A stretch of 44,084 bases of DNA from Komarekiella delphini-convector SJRDD-AB1 (lineage in GTDB: Bacteria; Cyanobacteriota; Cyanobacteriia; Cyanobacteriales; Nostocaceae). The notes under the pieces were generated by a model. It worked only from the letters and a program-made list of their open reading frames with translations, had not been told where the DNA came from and ran no database searches. The stretch's first letter is position 1, and each line of letters begins with the position of its first letter. The translations under genes were made by a program, and so were the position numbers. The stretch covers positions 1 through 44,084 of the forward strand of contig NZ_VJXY01000010.1 of assembly GCF_014831675.1 (NCBI RefSeq). The letters run 5' to 3'. Positions 28,501 through 36,993 of the stretch are shown here, piece after piece.

Positions 28501-29524
28501 ATAAATCATACTTCGTTTCCATTCAATTAGTTTCTCCAGCGAGTGGAGACTTTTAATAATACCTGAAGCAGCCGCCGAATCTAGACCAGAATTGTTTCCA
28601 TTCAATTAGTTTCTCCAGCAAGTGGAGACTTGTTATGTGAAATTTAAAAACAGTTCTTTCTTCGGAAATGTTTCCATTCAATTAGTTTCTCCAGCGAGTG
28701 GAGAGCCGTCAAGCAAGCGCCCAGTGGCGAGGTATTTCTGGTTTCCATTCAATTAGTTTCTCCAGCGAGTGGAGACTGTACACAACCATGGTTCCTTTTA
28801 ATCCATCTTCAAGTTTCCATTCAATTAGTTTCTCCAGCGAGTGGAGACTTCAGGTTTTAAAATGCCAGGAATGGGAATTAGCTAATTTTAAGTTTCCATT
28901 CAATTAGTTTCTCCAGCGAGTGGAGACGGATATAGTAAGATATCAAAAATCTAAGGATGTGCCGTTTCCATTCAATTAGTTTCTCCAGCGAGTGGAGACA
29001 TCAAATTTAACTCTAAGTTGTTACATCGTGCAATTCCACAAGAAGTTTCCATTCAATTAGTTTCTCCAGCGAGTGGAGACACTCAAATGACCGCAGCAAT
29101 CAATACCTGCAAAACGGGGTAGTTTCCATTCAATTAGTTTCTCCAGCGAGTGGAGACCGAGCGGTAGGGTCGGCGGTCTGGCGGCGGCGGGCGGGAGGTT
29201 TCCATTCAATTAGTTTCTCCAGCGAGTGGAGACTGACGAAAGTCAAGATTTGAATGATGCTCAACTAAGGTTTCCATTCAATTAGTTTCTCCAGCGAGTG
29301 GAGACACATCATTACTAAGAGAGTGTAGTAAATGAAAACTAAGTTTCCATTCAATTAGTTTCTCCAGCGAGTGGAGACAAGTTGCTAGTTTTGGAATTAT
29401 TAAAAGTGGTTGAATGTTTCCATTCAATTAGTTTCTCCAGCGAGTGGAGACCACTTTGCGCTCGAACATGACCTTTTCGAGAAAGGAGGTTTCCATTCAA
29501 TTAGTTTCTCCAGCGAGTGGAGAC
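25480..29524 (-). CRISPR. CRISPR array, 54 full 36-bp repeats plus one truncated repeat
   Basis: On the plus strand each repeat starts GTTTCCATTCAATTAG and ends TTTCTCCAGCGAGTGGAGAC. Full repeats begin at 25536, 25607, 25681 and so on to 29489; unit lengths of 70-82 bases give spacers of 34-46. On the minus strand the repeat ends ATTGAATGGAAAC, the usual 3' end of type III and I-D repeats, giving an ATGGAAAC crRNA tag. The last repeat at 25480-25500 keeps only 21 bases and has lost what would be its 3' part, typical of the leader-distal end. Both facts favour minus-strand transcription from the cas2 side. Only two full repeats vary: 28594 (AGCAAGTGG) and 28670 (last base G). A TCTCCA/TGGAGA stem is present in every repeat. 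Confidence 0.98.
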
Positions 29525-29708
29525 CCCTTGATTTTAAACCCTTATCTAACAGGGAGTCTAGAGGAGGTTTGCAAGGGGGTCAGAAATTGAGACTGCAAAA
29601 TCAAAAACATAAGTGAAAAAAATCCTTGAAACCCTTACAAAACAGGACGGCGAGGGGGTAAATGATAGAATGAGCATTTCAGAGGTTTCCAGACCCCCTC
29701 GCAACCAC
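29525..29708 (-). promoter_or_regulatory. Probable CRISPR leader with an internal inverted repeat
   Basis: This 184-base spacer separates cas2 from the nearest repeat. It has no ORF. TTGCAAGGGGGTC (29569-29581) and GACCCCCTCGCAA (29692-29704) are inverted copies with one mismatch, and a third related block, GGCGAGGGGGTAAATG, lies near 29649. Paired motifs of this kind are candidate sites for Cas1-Cas2 or host factors, and the promoter for the minus-strand array should lie here. Confidence 0.55.
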
Positions 29709-29990
29709 CTAAATAATTAGCGAACCTGGGAGTTCTGTAACAGGTGGCCCTATACCCCAACATTCCACCTGTTCTAAAGTATGACGTGACAGAGGGTAAA
29801 ACCGCAGACTATCTTCAGCCAACTTGACTATTTTCTGAAGCCGGCGACGCAGTTCTTTATATTTATCACTAGATAATCGACATTCAAACACCGAATATTG
29901 AACTCGTTGACCATAGCCTTCCAATAAATCCGATATTTTTTTGCGGCGTTTATCACAAGGAATATCATAAGCCACCACGTACAAAAACAT
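29709..29990 (-). CDS. cas2: CRISPR adaptation endoribonuclease-fold protein Cas2
   Basis: The 93-residue product starts MFLYVVAYDIPCDKRRKKIS with the conserved aspartate D9 at the end of the first strand, then GYGQRVQYSVFECRLSS and LRFYPLSRHTLEQVECWG. This is the ferredoxin-like Cas2 fold; its dimer bridges two Cas1 dimers during spacer insertion. It begins six bases after the cas1 stop codon, so the two are co-transcribed, and the array leader follows directly. The length is normal. Confidence 0.96.
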   Translation of the reverse strand: MFLYVVAYDIPCDKRRKKISDLLEGYGQRVQYSVFECRLSSDKYKELRRRLQKIVKLAEDSLRFYPLSRHTLEQVECWGIGPPVTELPGSLII

Positions 29991-29996
29991 ATAAAC

Positions 29997-30989
29997 TTAG
30001 CGAATCTGGTAAGGCTGATAAAGGAAGCTAGGGTTATAGACAAACCGCTTATACGCCTTAACCTGCTGCGTCAACAAATCCCATTTCGGTTGTTTCTCTC
30101 CAGAATCAGTTTGAATTTCTTCTTCCATCCTTTGTAAAAAAGCTTGAAGATACTTCCGCCGTCCAGAATCATTTAAATAACATCCTCCATCACGGTAATC
30201 AAAATCCTTTTGGGAATTTACCACCTTACTATTCACTAGCCACAATACTAAAGAATCTACAATTGGGGCGCGAAATTCTTCAATTAAATCAGAAGCTAGC
30301 GCCGCATGACTATCATGTGCTTGGTGCAAACAAGCATAATAAGGGTCAAGTCCTTGAAGTTCAATTAATGCCAATAAATGGTTCCAGAGAACCTGATACC
30401 CAAAACTCAACATTGCATTCACAGGATTTCCTGGAGGACGACGGGTACGTGCAGTAAACACAAAATCTGTATTAGTCAAACATTCAGCAAAAGCAGAAAA
30501 ATACTGTGCAGCACCAGCACCTTCAAACCCAATCAATCTTTCAACAGAATCAGCCCCCACCGCTTGGTTAGCTAAATAATCAAGACTTTGCAAGACATTT
30601 TCTATAACCTGAGACTCAAGCCTTTTTCGCTGTCGTCGCATCAATACCCGACTATTTTTTAACTTTGCCTGCACAATCGCACGAGCAGAGATTAACTTTT
30701 CTACAGGTGACAATTGCTGCTGATAACGAGATAATTGGCGATATCCTCTAGCGATGGGTAAAATCCTGCCATAGCAGAAACCCATACGCGACAAATAGGT
30801 AATGGGAATATCTCGCCATAAACAAGCACGAATTGCTTGGGTGCTAACTTGCGACTTACCAAAAATCAGAACTTGTTCCAATAAAGGTAACTGCACCTCA
30901 CCGTAAATAGTCTCTCCTTGCTTAACAAGCAAAGTCTCCTGCTGCAAACATACATAACAATTTTGCTGAGAAACATATAGAGTCCGCAT
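29997..30989 (-). CDS. cas1: CRISPR-associated integrase Cas1
   Basis: The ATG at 30989 gives 330 residues starting MRTLYVSQQNCYVCLQQ; the frame is open to 31154, but the upstream part is MITE-like sequence. The metal-binding residues are in place: E156 in RLIGFEGAGAAQYF, H222 in YYACLHQAHDS and D234 in LASDLIEEFRAP. Cas1 joins new spacers to the leader-proximal repeat with Cas2. A family 1 MITE-like element ends in the spacer upstream (31053-31243) and may separate the gene from its original promoter. The close match to the standard layout suggests an active protein. Confidence 0.96.
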   Translation of the reverse strand: MRTLYVSQQNCYVCLQQETLLVKQGETIYGEVQLPLLEQVLIFGKSQVSTQAIRACLWRDIPITYLSRMGFCYGRILPIARGYRQLSRYQQQLSPVEKLISARAIVQAKLKNSRVLMRRQRKRLESQVIENVLQSLDYLANQAVGADSVERLIGFEGAGAAQYFSAFAECLTNTDFVFTARTRRPPGNPVNAMLSFGYQVLWNHLLALIELQGLDPYYACLHQAHDSHAALASDLIEEFRAPIVDSLVLWLVNSKVVNSQKDFDYRDGGCYLNDSGRRKYLQAFLQRMEEEIQTDSGEKQPKWDLLTQQVKAYKRFVYNPSFLYQPYQIR

Positions 30990-31052
30990 GGAATTACAAA
31001 TTATGAATTTGTTGTTATACCAATTTAAAAACAGATAGACCATGTAGAGACT

Positions 31053-31243
31053 AGAACTTACGCACTGAATCCTGAAACCTAGATCCCCCCTAGCCCCCCT
31101 TAAAAAGGGGGGAACTTCTAAAGCCCCCTTTTTAAGTGCAATTATCTTTAACAACTAAAGGATGTTTAGGAGCCCCTTAAAAAGGGGGGAACTTCTAAAG
31201 CCCCCTTTTTAAGGGGGTTGGGGGATCTGAGTGCGTAAGTCCT
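31053..31243. mobile_element. MITE-like element, family 1 copy C, with internal insert
   Basis: The ends AGAACTTACGCACTGA and GAGTGCGTAAGTCCT are inverted repeats of the same family as 7560-7955 and 24556-24779. The middle is interrupted near 31133-31168 by non-family sequence including AAAGGATGTTTAGG, which resembles a family 2 end. It lies immediately upstream of cas1. Confidence 0.72.
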
Positions 31244-31244
31244 G

Positions 31245-31267
31245 GAGACGTTGCATTGCAACGTCTC
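31245..31267. repeat. Near-perfect palindrome (11-bp stem)
   Basis: GAGACGTTGCA pairs with TGCAACGTCTC around a single T. Partial copies (ACGCAACGTCTCTACC) follow at once. It directly abuts the right end of the family 1 MITE-like copy. Confidence 0.7.
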
Positions 31268-31323
31268 TACTCTACGCAACGTCTCTACCAAAGGATTTGT
31301 TGCAATCATTAATTGAATCGGTA

Positions 31324-31593
31324 TTACCGCCACCATCGTTGGAGAGCAGATTTTTGACGATTTTTTTGCATAGACGAACCTGTTAACTCTGCGTTCTGTC
31401 CAGGTTTCAGCGCCGTAATCACCCTATCTGCAACGCTGGAAACAACATAAGTAGCGAAAGTCACTAATAAAGTATTGATAATTACTGCCATTAAACCCAA
31501 AGGAGCAATTAGCAAAATCACGAGAGTAACGCTTCCATTAAAAACCGATACCAGAGCATTACGTAATTTAGCACCACGACGAGAAATATACAT
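31324..31593 (-). CDS. csx18: CRISPR-associated small membrane protein Csx18
   Basis: The 89-residue product starts MYISRRGAKLRNALVSVFNG and has a hydrophobic stretch of about 40 residues (SVTLVILLIAPLGLMAVIIN, then TLLVTFATYVVSS), enough for two membrane spans. A basic tail follows. This resembles Csx18, a small protein of unknown function found beside cas1 in many cyanobacterial CRISPR loci. It lies on the same strand as cas1 but a repeat-filled 334-base gap separates them. It diverges from the WYL regulator gene. The membrane character hints that part of the response acts at the membrane. Identification is from memory of the family. Confidence 0.7.
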   Translation of the reverse strand: MYISRRGAKLRNALVSVFNGSVTLVILLIAPLGLMAVIINTLLVTFATYVVSSVADRVITALKPGQNAELTGSSMQKNRQKSALQRWWR

Positions 31594-31778
31594 AGTTATA
31601 AATATGACTTATATTAATGAAAAATACCGTATCATTACTAACTACGATATCTCTTAAGTAAGCAAGAAGCCAGTAAAAGAAAATAATTTATTTTAAAATT
31701 AAAATCAGGCTATAACTACTGTAGATAAAGACATTACGCTAGTTTATTACTCGGACTATTAATATTTTCTAATTTCTT

Positions 31779-32981
31779 ATGCCTAAAAAATCTATATCTC
31801 ACCCATACGCAGAACACCTATCCTTTGAACGTCTGATGTTGCTAATTGCAACTTTGTTGAAGAATCCAGGTATAGGTAGTCCCGATTTAATCAACGTCAA
31901 TTATGACAAACAACACGATTCACTTACTCAAGTACGACTATCCCTACAACAGTTAGCTGTCGAGTGTAAAATAGAATTACCAGAGGATTATCCTGCGATC
32001 GCCACCCTGCGAAAAGACTTAAAAACTTTGCGTCGCTATGGCATCTTAGAACGCCGAATGTATCGTTGGGGATATTACCTAGGTACTGGTGCTATGTCTC
32101 AGACAGAATTAAAAGTAGCTTTTAATGCCTTGGCATCCCAGGCCAAATTTCAAGGAGATCCGCAGTTAAGGCGAATTTGCGAAATACTTAGCAAAAGACT
32201 GCGGGGATTAGATATGGAACTACAAGGTAAATTTTTTTACCCTGTTAGACAGCATCTCAACCGCGCTATAGTTTATACAGATCCCGAAGAGATGGCTGCA
32301 CAGGGAGAGAACCGTAATACACTATTTCACCAGTTACCAGTCCTAGAAACAGCCATTAGTCAAGGACAGGCGATAGAAATTTCTCGTGCTAGTGACCTCT
32401 ATGGTAATAATCGTATTGGACTCTTACAAATAGTTCCTTTGCAGTTAATTTATCATGATATTGCTTGGTATCTGCTTTATGAAAACTACGAAAATGGGCA
32501 TTTAGCAATTGGACGGCTAAACCGCTTTAAAAATTACTGCAAACTATTAAATAATGGACAAGGTAGAGGTCTAGAAGCACAAAAAAATAGCCTCAACAAA
32601 GCTTATCAACTACTAGAAAATGGCTGGGGTTTGTATTTAGGTGAACCTCCAGAGCAGCAACTAGAACTACAAGAACAGTTAGAATTTTTAACAGTAAAAG
32701 TGCGTTTTTTTCCTCCAGTCACAGCTTTTATTCAAGAGGGGGAACTACGTCACCCCAAGCAGAAAATTATCCTTGGTTCAAAAAACGAAACTACTGGTAA
32801 TCCTAGTTATCTAGATTATCTAATTACCCTGCCACCTCGCTCTATTGATGAGTTTAGTCTCTGGATTTATCGCTATATGCACAAGGCACAAGTTATTTCC
32901 CCGCCTCACTTGGTAGAAAAACATCACCAAGCCGCTGATGCTTTACTATCTCAATATGCAACTCCTCTTCAAGATACTTAA
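31779..32981 (+). CDS. WYL-domain transcriptional regulator of the CRISPR locus
   Basis: The 400-residue product has an N-terminal winged-helix region (about 1-100, with AIATLRKDLKTLRRYGILER as the likely recognition part) and a central WYL domain containing DIAWYLLYENYENGHL (W-Y-L seen directly). A C-terminal WCX-like part follows (FLTVKVRFFPPVTAFI onward). WYL proteins beside cyanobacterial cas genes include Synechocystis Sll7009, which represses CRISPR transcript accumulation. It is transcribed away from csx18, so the 185-base spacer 31594-31778 probably holds both promoters and its binding sites. No operator could be defined by eye. Confidence 0.88.
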   Translation: MPKKSISHPYAEHLSFERLMLLIATLLKNPGIGSPDLINVNYDKQHDSLTQVRLSLQQLAVECKIELPEDYPAIATLRKDLKTLRRYGILERRMYRWGYYLGTGAMSQTELKVAFNALASQAKFQGDPQLRRICEILSKRLRGLDMELQGKFFYPVRQHLNRAIVYTDPEEMAAQGENRNTLFHQLPVLETAISQGQAIEISRASDLYGNNRIGLLQIVPLQLIYHDIAWYLLYENYENGHLAIGRLNRFKNYCKLLNNGQGRGLEAQKNSLNKAYQLLENGWGLYLGEPPEQQLELQEQLEFLTVKVRFFPPVTAFIQEGELRHPKQKIILGSKNETTGNPSYLDYLITLPPRSIDEFSLWIYRYMHKAQVISPPHLVEKHHQAADALLSQYATPLQDT

Positions 32982-33030
32982 ATCCGGCATTGCTGAATTG
33001 AAGTATAAAATTTAAAAACTTAACATCTTA

Positions 33031-33349
33031 GAGGTTGTTTGAAAAGTGGTCGGCTGTGATATTAGGCACTTATTGATCCCCCCTAGCCCCCCTTAAAAAG
33101 GGGGGAAACGGAATCAAAGTCCCCCTAGAGCCAAGCAAAGTGCCAGATACATTGCCAGAATTAAAACCCCTTAAAAAGGAGGGAAACGGAATCAAAGTCC
33201 CCCTAGAGCCAAGCAAAGTGCCAGATACATTGCCAGAATTGAAACCCCTTAAAAAGGAGGGAAACGGAATCAAAGTCCCCCTTTTTAAGGGGGATTTAGG
33301 GGGATCTACAAGTCTCGAATACAACACCAAAAAGTTTTCAGACATCCTC
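33031..33349. mobile_element. MITE-like element, family 2 copy B, expanded
   Basis: The ends GAGGTTGTTTGAAAAGTG and TTTTCAGACATCCTC match the element at 8208-8368. The inner GATCCCCCCTAGCCCCCC and AAGGGGGATTTAGGGGGATC blocks also match. This copy is longer because it carries the 78-bp tandem duplication at 33121-33276. Confidence 0.72.
33121..33276. repeat. Two tandem copies of a 78-bp unit
   Basis: Units 33121-33198 and 33199-33276 both begin CCCCCTAGAGCCAAGCAAAG and end AACGGAATCAAAGT. The only difference seen is one A/G change, so the duplication is recent. It creates spurious ORFs on both strands. Confidence 0.9.
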
Positions 33350-33388
33350 TTGTACCATTTAACTTTAAAAATGATACAGATCCGTTGG

Positions 33389-33618
33389 TAGGGGCACGGC
33401 AATGCCCATACGTGTCAACTTAACGTGAAAGCTTAGTCTGATAAGCATTTCAAAGTTTTTCGATGTACCACCTAGATTTGAGATCCCCCCTAACCCCCCT
33501 TTCCAAGGGGGGAATTAGAATCGAATGCCTCCTTTTGAAGGGGGTTGGGGGATCTGAAACGACGGGAAATTGAGTGTTTGAGCTGAAGTTGACACTTATG
33601 GGCAATGCCGTGCCCCTA
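33389..33618. mobile_element. MITE-like element, family 3 (32-bp terminal inverted repeats)
   Basis: The left end (TAGGGGCACGGCAATGCCC onward, 33389-33420) and right end (33587-33618) are inverted copies over 32 bases with two mismatches. Inside is a separate hairpin block with GATCCCCCCTAACCCCCC and GGGGGTTGGGGGATC (33482-33555), the same core found in families 1 and 2. No transposase is encoded. Confidence 0.75.
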
Positions 33619-33730
33619 CGAGAAATCTATATGTATCCCGCAACGCACTAGCTCGCGTTTGCGCGAAACAAATTCATCTCATTAATCAGCAACGCCAGGT
33701 GATTTAGCAATGTGATTTTGGGTTTGAGTT

Positions 33731-34105
33731 TCATTCGATGCGAGTGGATGATTTTTCTCTGTTTTCCGCTTCTACCTGCAAACCAAAGTAAGTCAGAACA
33801 AGCTCAGTTGAGCCAGTGTTAACTATTTCGTGAACTTCCCCCAGCTCTACCGCTACACAGGTTCCTGGAAGCAAGGGGTTTTCTTTACCGTCAATAGAAA
33901 TTACGCCTGAACCAGCTTCCACAAAGAAAACCTCACACATATCCTGATGCGCGTGTCCTGGTGCGCTCTGTCCAGGTGCAAAACGTGCTTGAGAAAAGTT
34001 AGTCAAGTAAGGTAAATCGCCAAACCTCAACATTACTTTTTTCTTGATTTCGGGATTATGGGAAACAGACTCTTCTGGTAAGTCTTTGAGGGAAGTACTA
34101 ATCAT
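33731..34105 (-). CDS. Small cupin-domain protein
   Basis: The 124-residue product is one cupin barrel. Motif 1 is APGHAHQDMCEVFFVEAGSG, with two histidines and a glutamate as likely metal ligands. Motif 2 is ELGEVHEIVNTGS, with a third histidine. Single-domain cupins of this size may be dioxygenases, isomerases or regulators; the substrate cannot be inferred. Its start overlaps the stop of the large gene upstream by four bases (ATGA), so the two are translationally coupled and probably work together. Confidence 0.82.
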   Translation of the reverse strand: MISTSLKDLPEESVSHNPEIKKKVMLRFGDLPYLTNFSQARFAPGQSAPGHAHQDMCEVFFVEAGSGVISIDGKENPLLPGTCVAVELGEVHEIVNTGSTELVLTYFGLQVEAENREKSSTRIE

Positions 34106-36993
34106 TCCGGTCTTAAATCGTTGGATAGTTCCACAATACCCCTAGAGCCATCAATCCGTACTCGTTGACCATCTTGTAGTAGCCATGTAGCACCGCGAAC
34201 ATCCATGACAGCGGGAATCCCATACTCACGAGCAACGATCGCCCCGTGAGAAAGTCGTCCACCAGCTTCAGCGATTAAGCCTCCAGCCCTTACTAAGAAG
34301 GGGGCCCAGCCGGAGTCTGTGTAAGGAACTACTAAAATCGTCTCTCGATCTATCTCCGGTATATCTTGTAAATTTCGCAACACCTTCACTCGCCCTTCAG
34401 CTTGTCCGTGACTGGCGGGAATACCTTGTAAAATTTGGTCAGAGTAAATAGCCGAAGGAGCTAAGGGGTGAGGTGGTGTATTGCCGTAGACTAAAAGCGG
34501 TATTTGATTAAACTCGCTATCTTGGACGAATTGCGATCGCCTAGATTCCACTAACTTAGCTAATTTATCAATCAACTTGGAATCGGAACCCGCAATTAAA
34601 CGGCGCACTTCATCAAATTCGAGAAAAAAGATATCCCCGGTTTCCTTGAGCAAACCTGATTTTAACCAAATTTTCTCTAAGGCTACAAAACTCCAACGCA
34701 ATTCAGCTAATAGCCGCGAATAAATTTCGGTGACTCGCCCTTTAAGATCCACACGTCGCTGTACAAAAGAGCGCTTTTGCTTTTTTGGTAAAACTAGATT
34801 AATTTGGTCAACAGCGCCAGTTTGTGGTTCATTTCCCTGCATCAACTGCACAAACATCTGCTTGACTGGTTGGGGATTCTCTCGCCAAGTCGGAACGGAA
34901 ATATCAGTTCCCACTTCACTTAAATAGCCATAATCCTGAAGTAACTCGTCAAATTGTTGCAGAATCTTCTGTCCCTCTGGGGTTTGCGCCAACTCTTCAA
35001 ATACTTTACCTGGCTCAAACTTAACTAATATCTGTTTCGCATCTGCGGCTAAAGCACTCAGCGATCGCAATGCTCCCACTTCTGGGGAAACGCTGTTGTC
35101 AATTTTCCCATCTTTGACGCGAAAAATCGCCTGTCTTAATGCCGCACTCAAGGGAGCCAGAATGCTGTAGTATGTCCCACGATGCAGCAACTCTAAGATG
35201 AGGTCAATTCTAGCTAACAGCTTGGATGCATCTAAAGCATCTATATCTTCTTGCGCCAGTTGCGACAATTCTGGAATAAATCTTTTGTGATAATCCTGCT
35301 TAAAGTCCTGGTCTAAGTTTAATTCCCGCCTTAGCAATCTCGTCAGTCCTGGTAAATTCTCCCAGGTTGACTCTAAGGACGGCTTACTCATTTTAGCTCC
35401 TCTAGTTAAGAACTCCAGACTTTCCGGCGGCAATCCCATGCGCCGAAAAATCTCCCCTAGGAAAGATGCGTTAAAGTAAGCTCTAGAGTAATGCAGAGTT
35501 GCTGTCTGGTTAAAATCTAAGCCAAGGGCGCGATCGCCTAAAACTAAAGTAAAAATTTCTCCCCAAACTCCACAAGTTAATGGACGATTAATCGACCAAG
35601 TTAAGGGGTGAATCACGCCAGGAATCACTTCAGCGGCGATTTTACGCGTCCAGATGGGTAGTAAGGTGGTAATCGGTCGAGCTTGCAGAACCCATAATGT
35701 TTGTCCGTCATAACTCCACTCGATATCTTGGGGAATGCCGTGATAGCGCTTTTCGAGGCGGCGGGTTAAATATGCTACTTGCTTGATTAATGCTTGTGGG
35801 ATTCGTCCTTGTCCCTCTAATTGGACAGAGGAAAAATTTTCTGTCTCAACAACAAAAGCGCGATATTGTTCTGGTGTGACTTTACCGGAGACAACTTGTG
35901 TTGGGCTACCTGGAAGGGCTTCAATGACGATCGCATCACCTTGCTGAGTAATGGGATCGCGGCTGAAAGCTACTCCCGAATAGACGCTCTGGACTTGTTG
36001 TTGAATCAGCACCGCCATTGCTGTATCATTTGAGCCGCGATCGCGTCGATATTGCACAGCAGATGGATGGTTGTAGGAAGCTTGAACTTGAGCGATCGCT
36101 TCTTGTAACTCCTGCTGGCTGGTAACATTCAAAACCGTTTCATACTGACCGGCGGCGGAGGCTTGTTCTGAATCTTCGCCAATGGCAGAGGAACGCACCA
36201 CCAAGGGTGATAGTTCTGATGGCTGGAGAAATTCTGTTGACGCGGGATCATCACTTGGCCCAAGTACCCACCCTTTAGGTACGGGGTAGCCCCAGCGCTT
36301 AATTTGAGATAGTGTGGCTGCCTTTTCTCCAACTATGGCAGCATCTAGCTCATCGTCTAGAGAGAGAATAGCGCGATCGCCGCGCAAAAATTCCAACATC
36401 GGTTGCGACTCTGTTTGTGCCTCTTGGGCTGAGAGGTTCATGTCATCGGGAATTCTTGTATAAATCCAGCCCAGTAACCCAGCCAGGGCGGTAACAGCCA
36501 TCATTCTGGGGATATCACCAACGTGCAAAAATGTCACAAATAGGGGCAATAAAATCAAAACCCCAAATTTCACTATCTGTCTTGAGCGCAGGATTAAAAA
36601 GCTGATGGCTGCAAAAAAAAGTGTAAATCCTGACACAAGTGGATCGTGTATCAGAAATCCCCAAACAACATTTGTCGTGCCCGCCCCTTTGCCCATCCAG
36701 TACCTACCGATTACCAGGGCTATGAGGGCAATTAATTCCCAAGGCGATCCCACTGGGAAGAAAGCACGACTAAGCAATACTGCTGCAATTCCTTTTAAAG
36801 CTTCTGACAAAACTGCCAGAATACCTACGAATGTGCCACCGTGGTAAAACGCAGCGGAGACACTAACATTTCCTGTACCAATTTGCGATAATTGCTTCTG
36901 CGTCAGGGCGGAGGTGATCCACCCAATTAGTGGTAATCCGCCCAAGAGGGGACAGGCAATTAAAATAACTAAAGCGCCCCAAAGGTCAAACAT
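34102..36993 (-). CDS. Fusion of a PlsY-like membrane domain with a PEP synthase-like protein
   Basis: Residues 1-185 form a membrane domain with several spans. It has sequences that recall the PlsY glycerol-3-phosphate acyltransferase motifs: QIGTGNVSVSAAF, LSEALKG and GKGAGTTNVVWG. From about residue 215 the protein follows PEP synthase/PPDK. An ATP-grasp part has VGEKAATLSQIKRWGYPVP, PLVVRSSAIGEDSEQASAAG and IEWSYDGQTLWVLQARPI. A long helical linker follows. The C-terminal phosphohistidine domain has H916 in GGRLSHGAIVAREYGIPAV. The C-terminal PEP/pyruvate-binding barrel of a true PEP synthase is missing, so it may phosphorylate another substrate, as rifampicin phosphotransferase-like proteins do. 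The PlsY motifs deviate (no GATN), so acyltransferase activity is uncertain. A cupin gene overlaps its stop codon. Confidence 0.82.
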   Translation of the reverse strand: MFDLWGALVILIACPLLGGLPLIGWITSALTQKQLSQIGTGNVSVSAAFYHGGTFVGILAVLSEALKGIAAVLLSRAFFPVGSPWELIALIALVIGRYWMGKGAGTTNVVWGFLIHDPLVSGFTLFFAAISFLILRSRQIVKFGVLILLPLFVTFLHVGDIPRMMAVTALAGLLGWIYTRIPDDMNLSAQEAQTESQPMLEFLRGDRAILSLDDELDAAIVGEKAATLSQIKRWGYPVPKGWVLGPSDDPASTEFLQPSELSPLVVRSSAIGEDSEQASAAGQYETVLNVTSQQELQEAIAQVQASYNHPSAVQYRRDRGSNDTAMAVLIQQQVQSVYSGVAFSRDPITQQGDAIVIEALPGSPTQVVSGKVTPEQYRAFVVETENFSSVQLEGQGRIPQALIKQVAYLTRRLEKRYHGIPQDIEWSYDGQTLWVLQARPITTLLPIWTRKIAAEVIPGVIHPLTWSINRPLTCGVWGEIFTLVLGDRALGLDFNQTATLHYSRAYFNASFLGEIFRRMGLPPESLEFLTRGAKMSKPSLESTWENLPGLTRLLRRELNLDQDFKQDYHKRFIPELSQLAQEDIDALDASKLLARIDLILELLHRGTYYSILAPLSAALRQAIFRVKDGKIDNSVSPEVGALRSLSALAADAKQILVKFEPGKVFEELAQTPEGQKILQQFDELLQDYGYLSEVGTDISVPTWRENPQPVKQMFVQLMQGNEPQTGAVDQINLVLPKKQKRSFVQRRVDLKGRVTEIYSRLLAELRWSFVALEKIWLKSGLLKETGDIFFLEFDEVRRLIAGSDSKLIDKLAKLVESRRSQFVQDSEFNQIPLLVYGNTPPHPLAPSAIYSDQILQGIPASHGQAEGRVKVLRNLQDIPEIDRETILVVPYTDSGWAPFLVRAGGLIAEAGGRLSHGAIVAREYGIPAVMDVRGATWLLQDGQRVRIDGSRGIVELSNDLRPE

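Larger units (their letters stand above)
30990..31323. other. Spacer between csx18 and cas1, mostly repeats
   Basis: The spacer holds the MITE-like copy at 31053-31243 and the stem-loop at 31245-31267, then more copies of ACGTCTCTAC-type sequence. The remaining 60 bases before cas1 are AT-rich and could hold a promoter. No ORF is supported. Confidence 0.55.
32982..33730. other. Repeat-filled spacer between the CRISPR locus and the cupin gene
   Basis: About 750 bases with no real gene. It contains the family 2 MITE-like element (33031-33349) with an internal 78-bp tandem duplication, the family 3 element (33389-33618), and near 33655-33697 a copy of the GCGCGAAACAAATTCAT repeat also seen near 13757. 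These may mark the right edge of the accessory region. Confidence 0.6.

Noticed and set aside
25843-29616. Several short ORFs on both strands with repeated FHSISFSSEWR, VSIQLVSPASGD or LHSLEKLIEWK segments
   Set aside because: They are translations of CRISPR repeats in different frames, with no ribosome-binding sites. Only the ORF at 25414 was kept, because its start lies outside the array and has a strong Shine-Dalgarno site.
33070-33402. ORFs with repeated GTLIPFPSFLRGFNSG or DTLPELKPLKKEGNG
   Set aside because: They result from the 78-bp tandem duplication in a MITE-like element.
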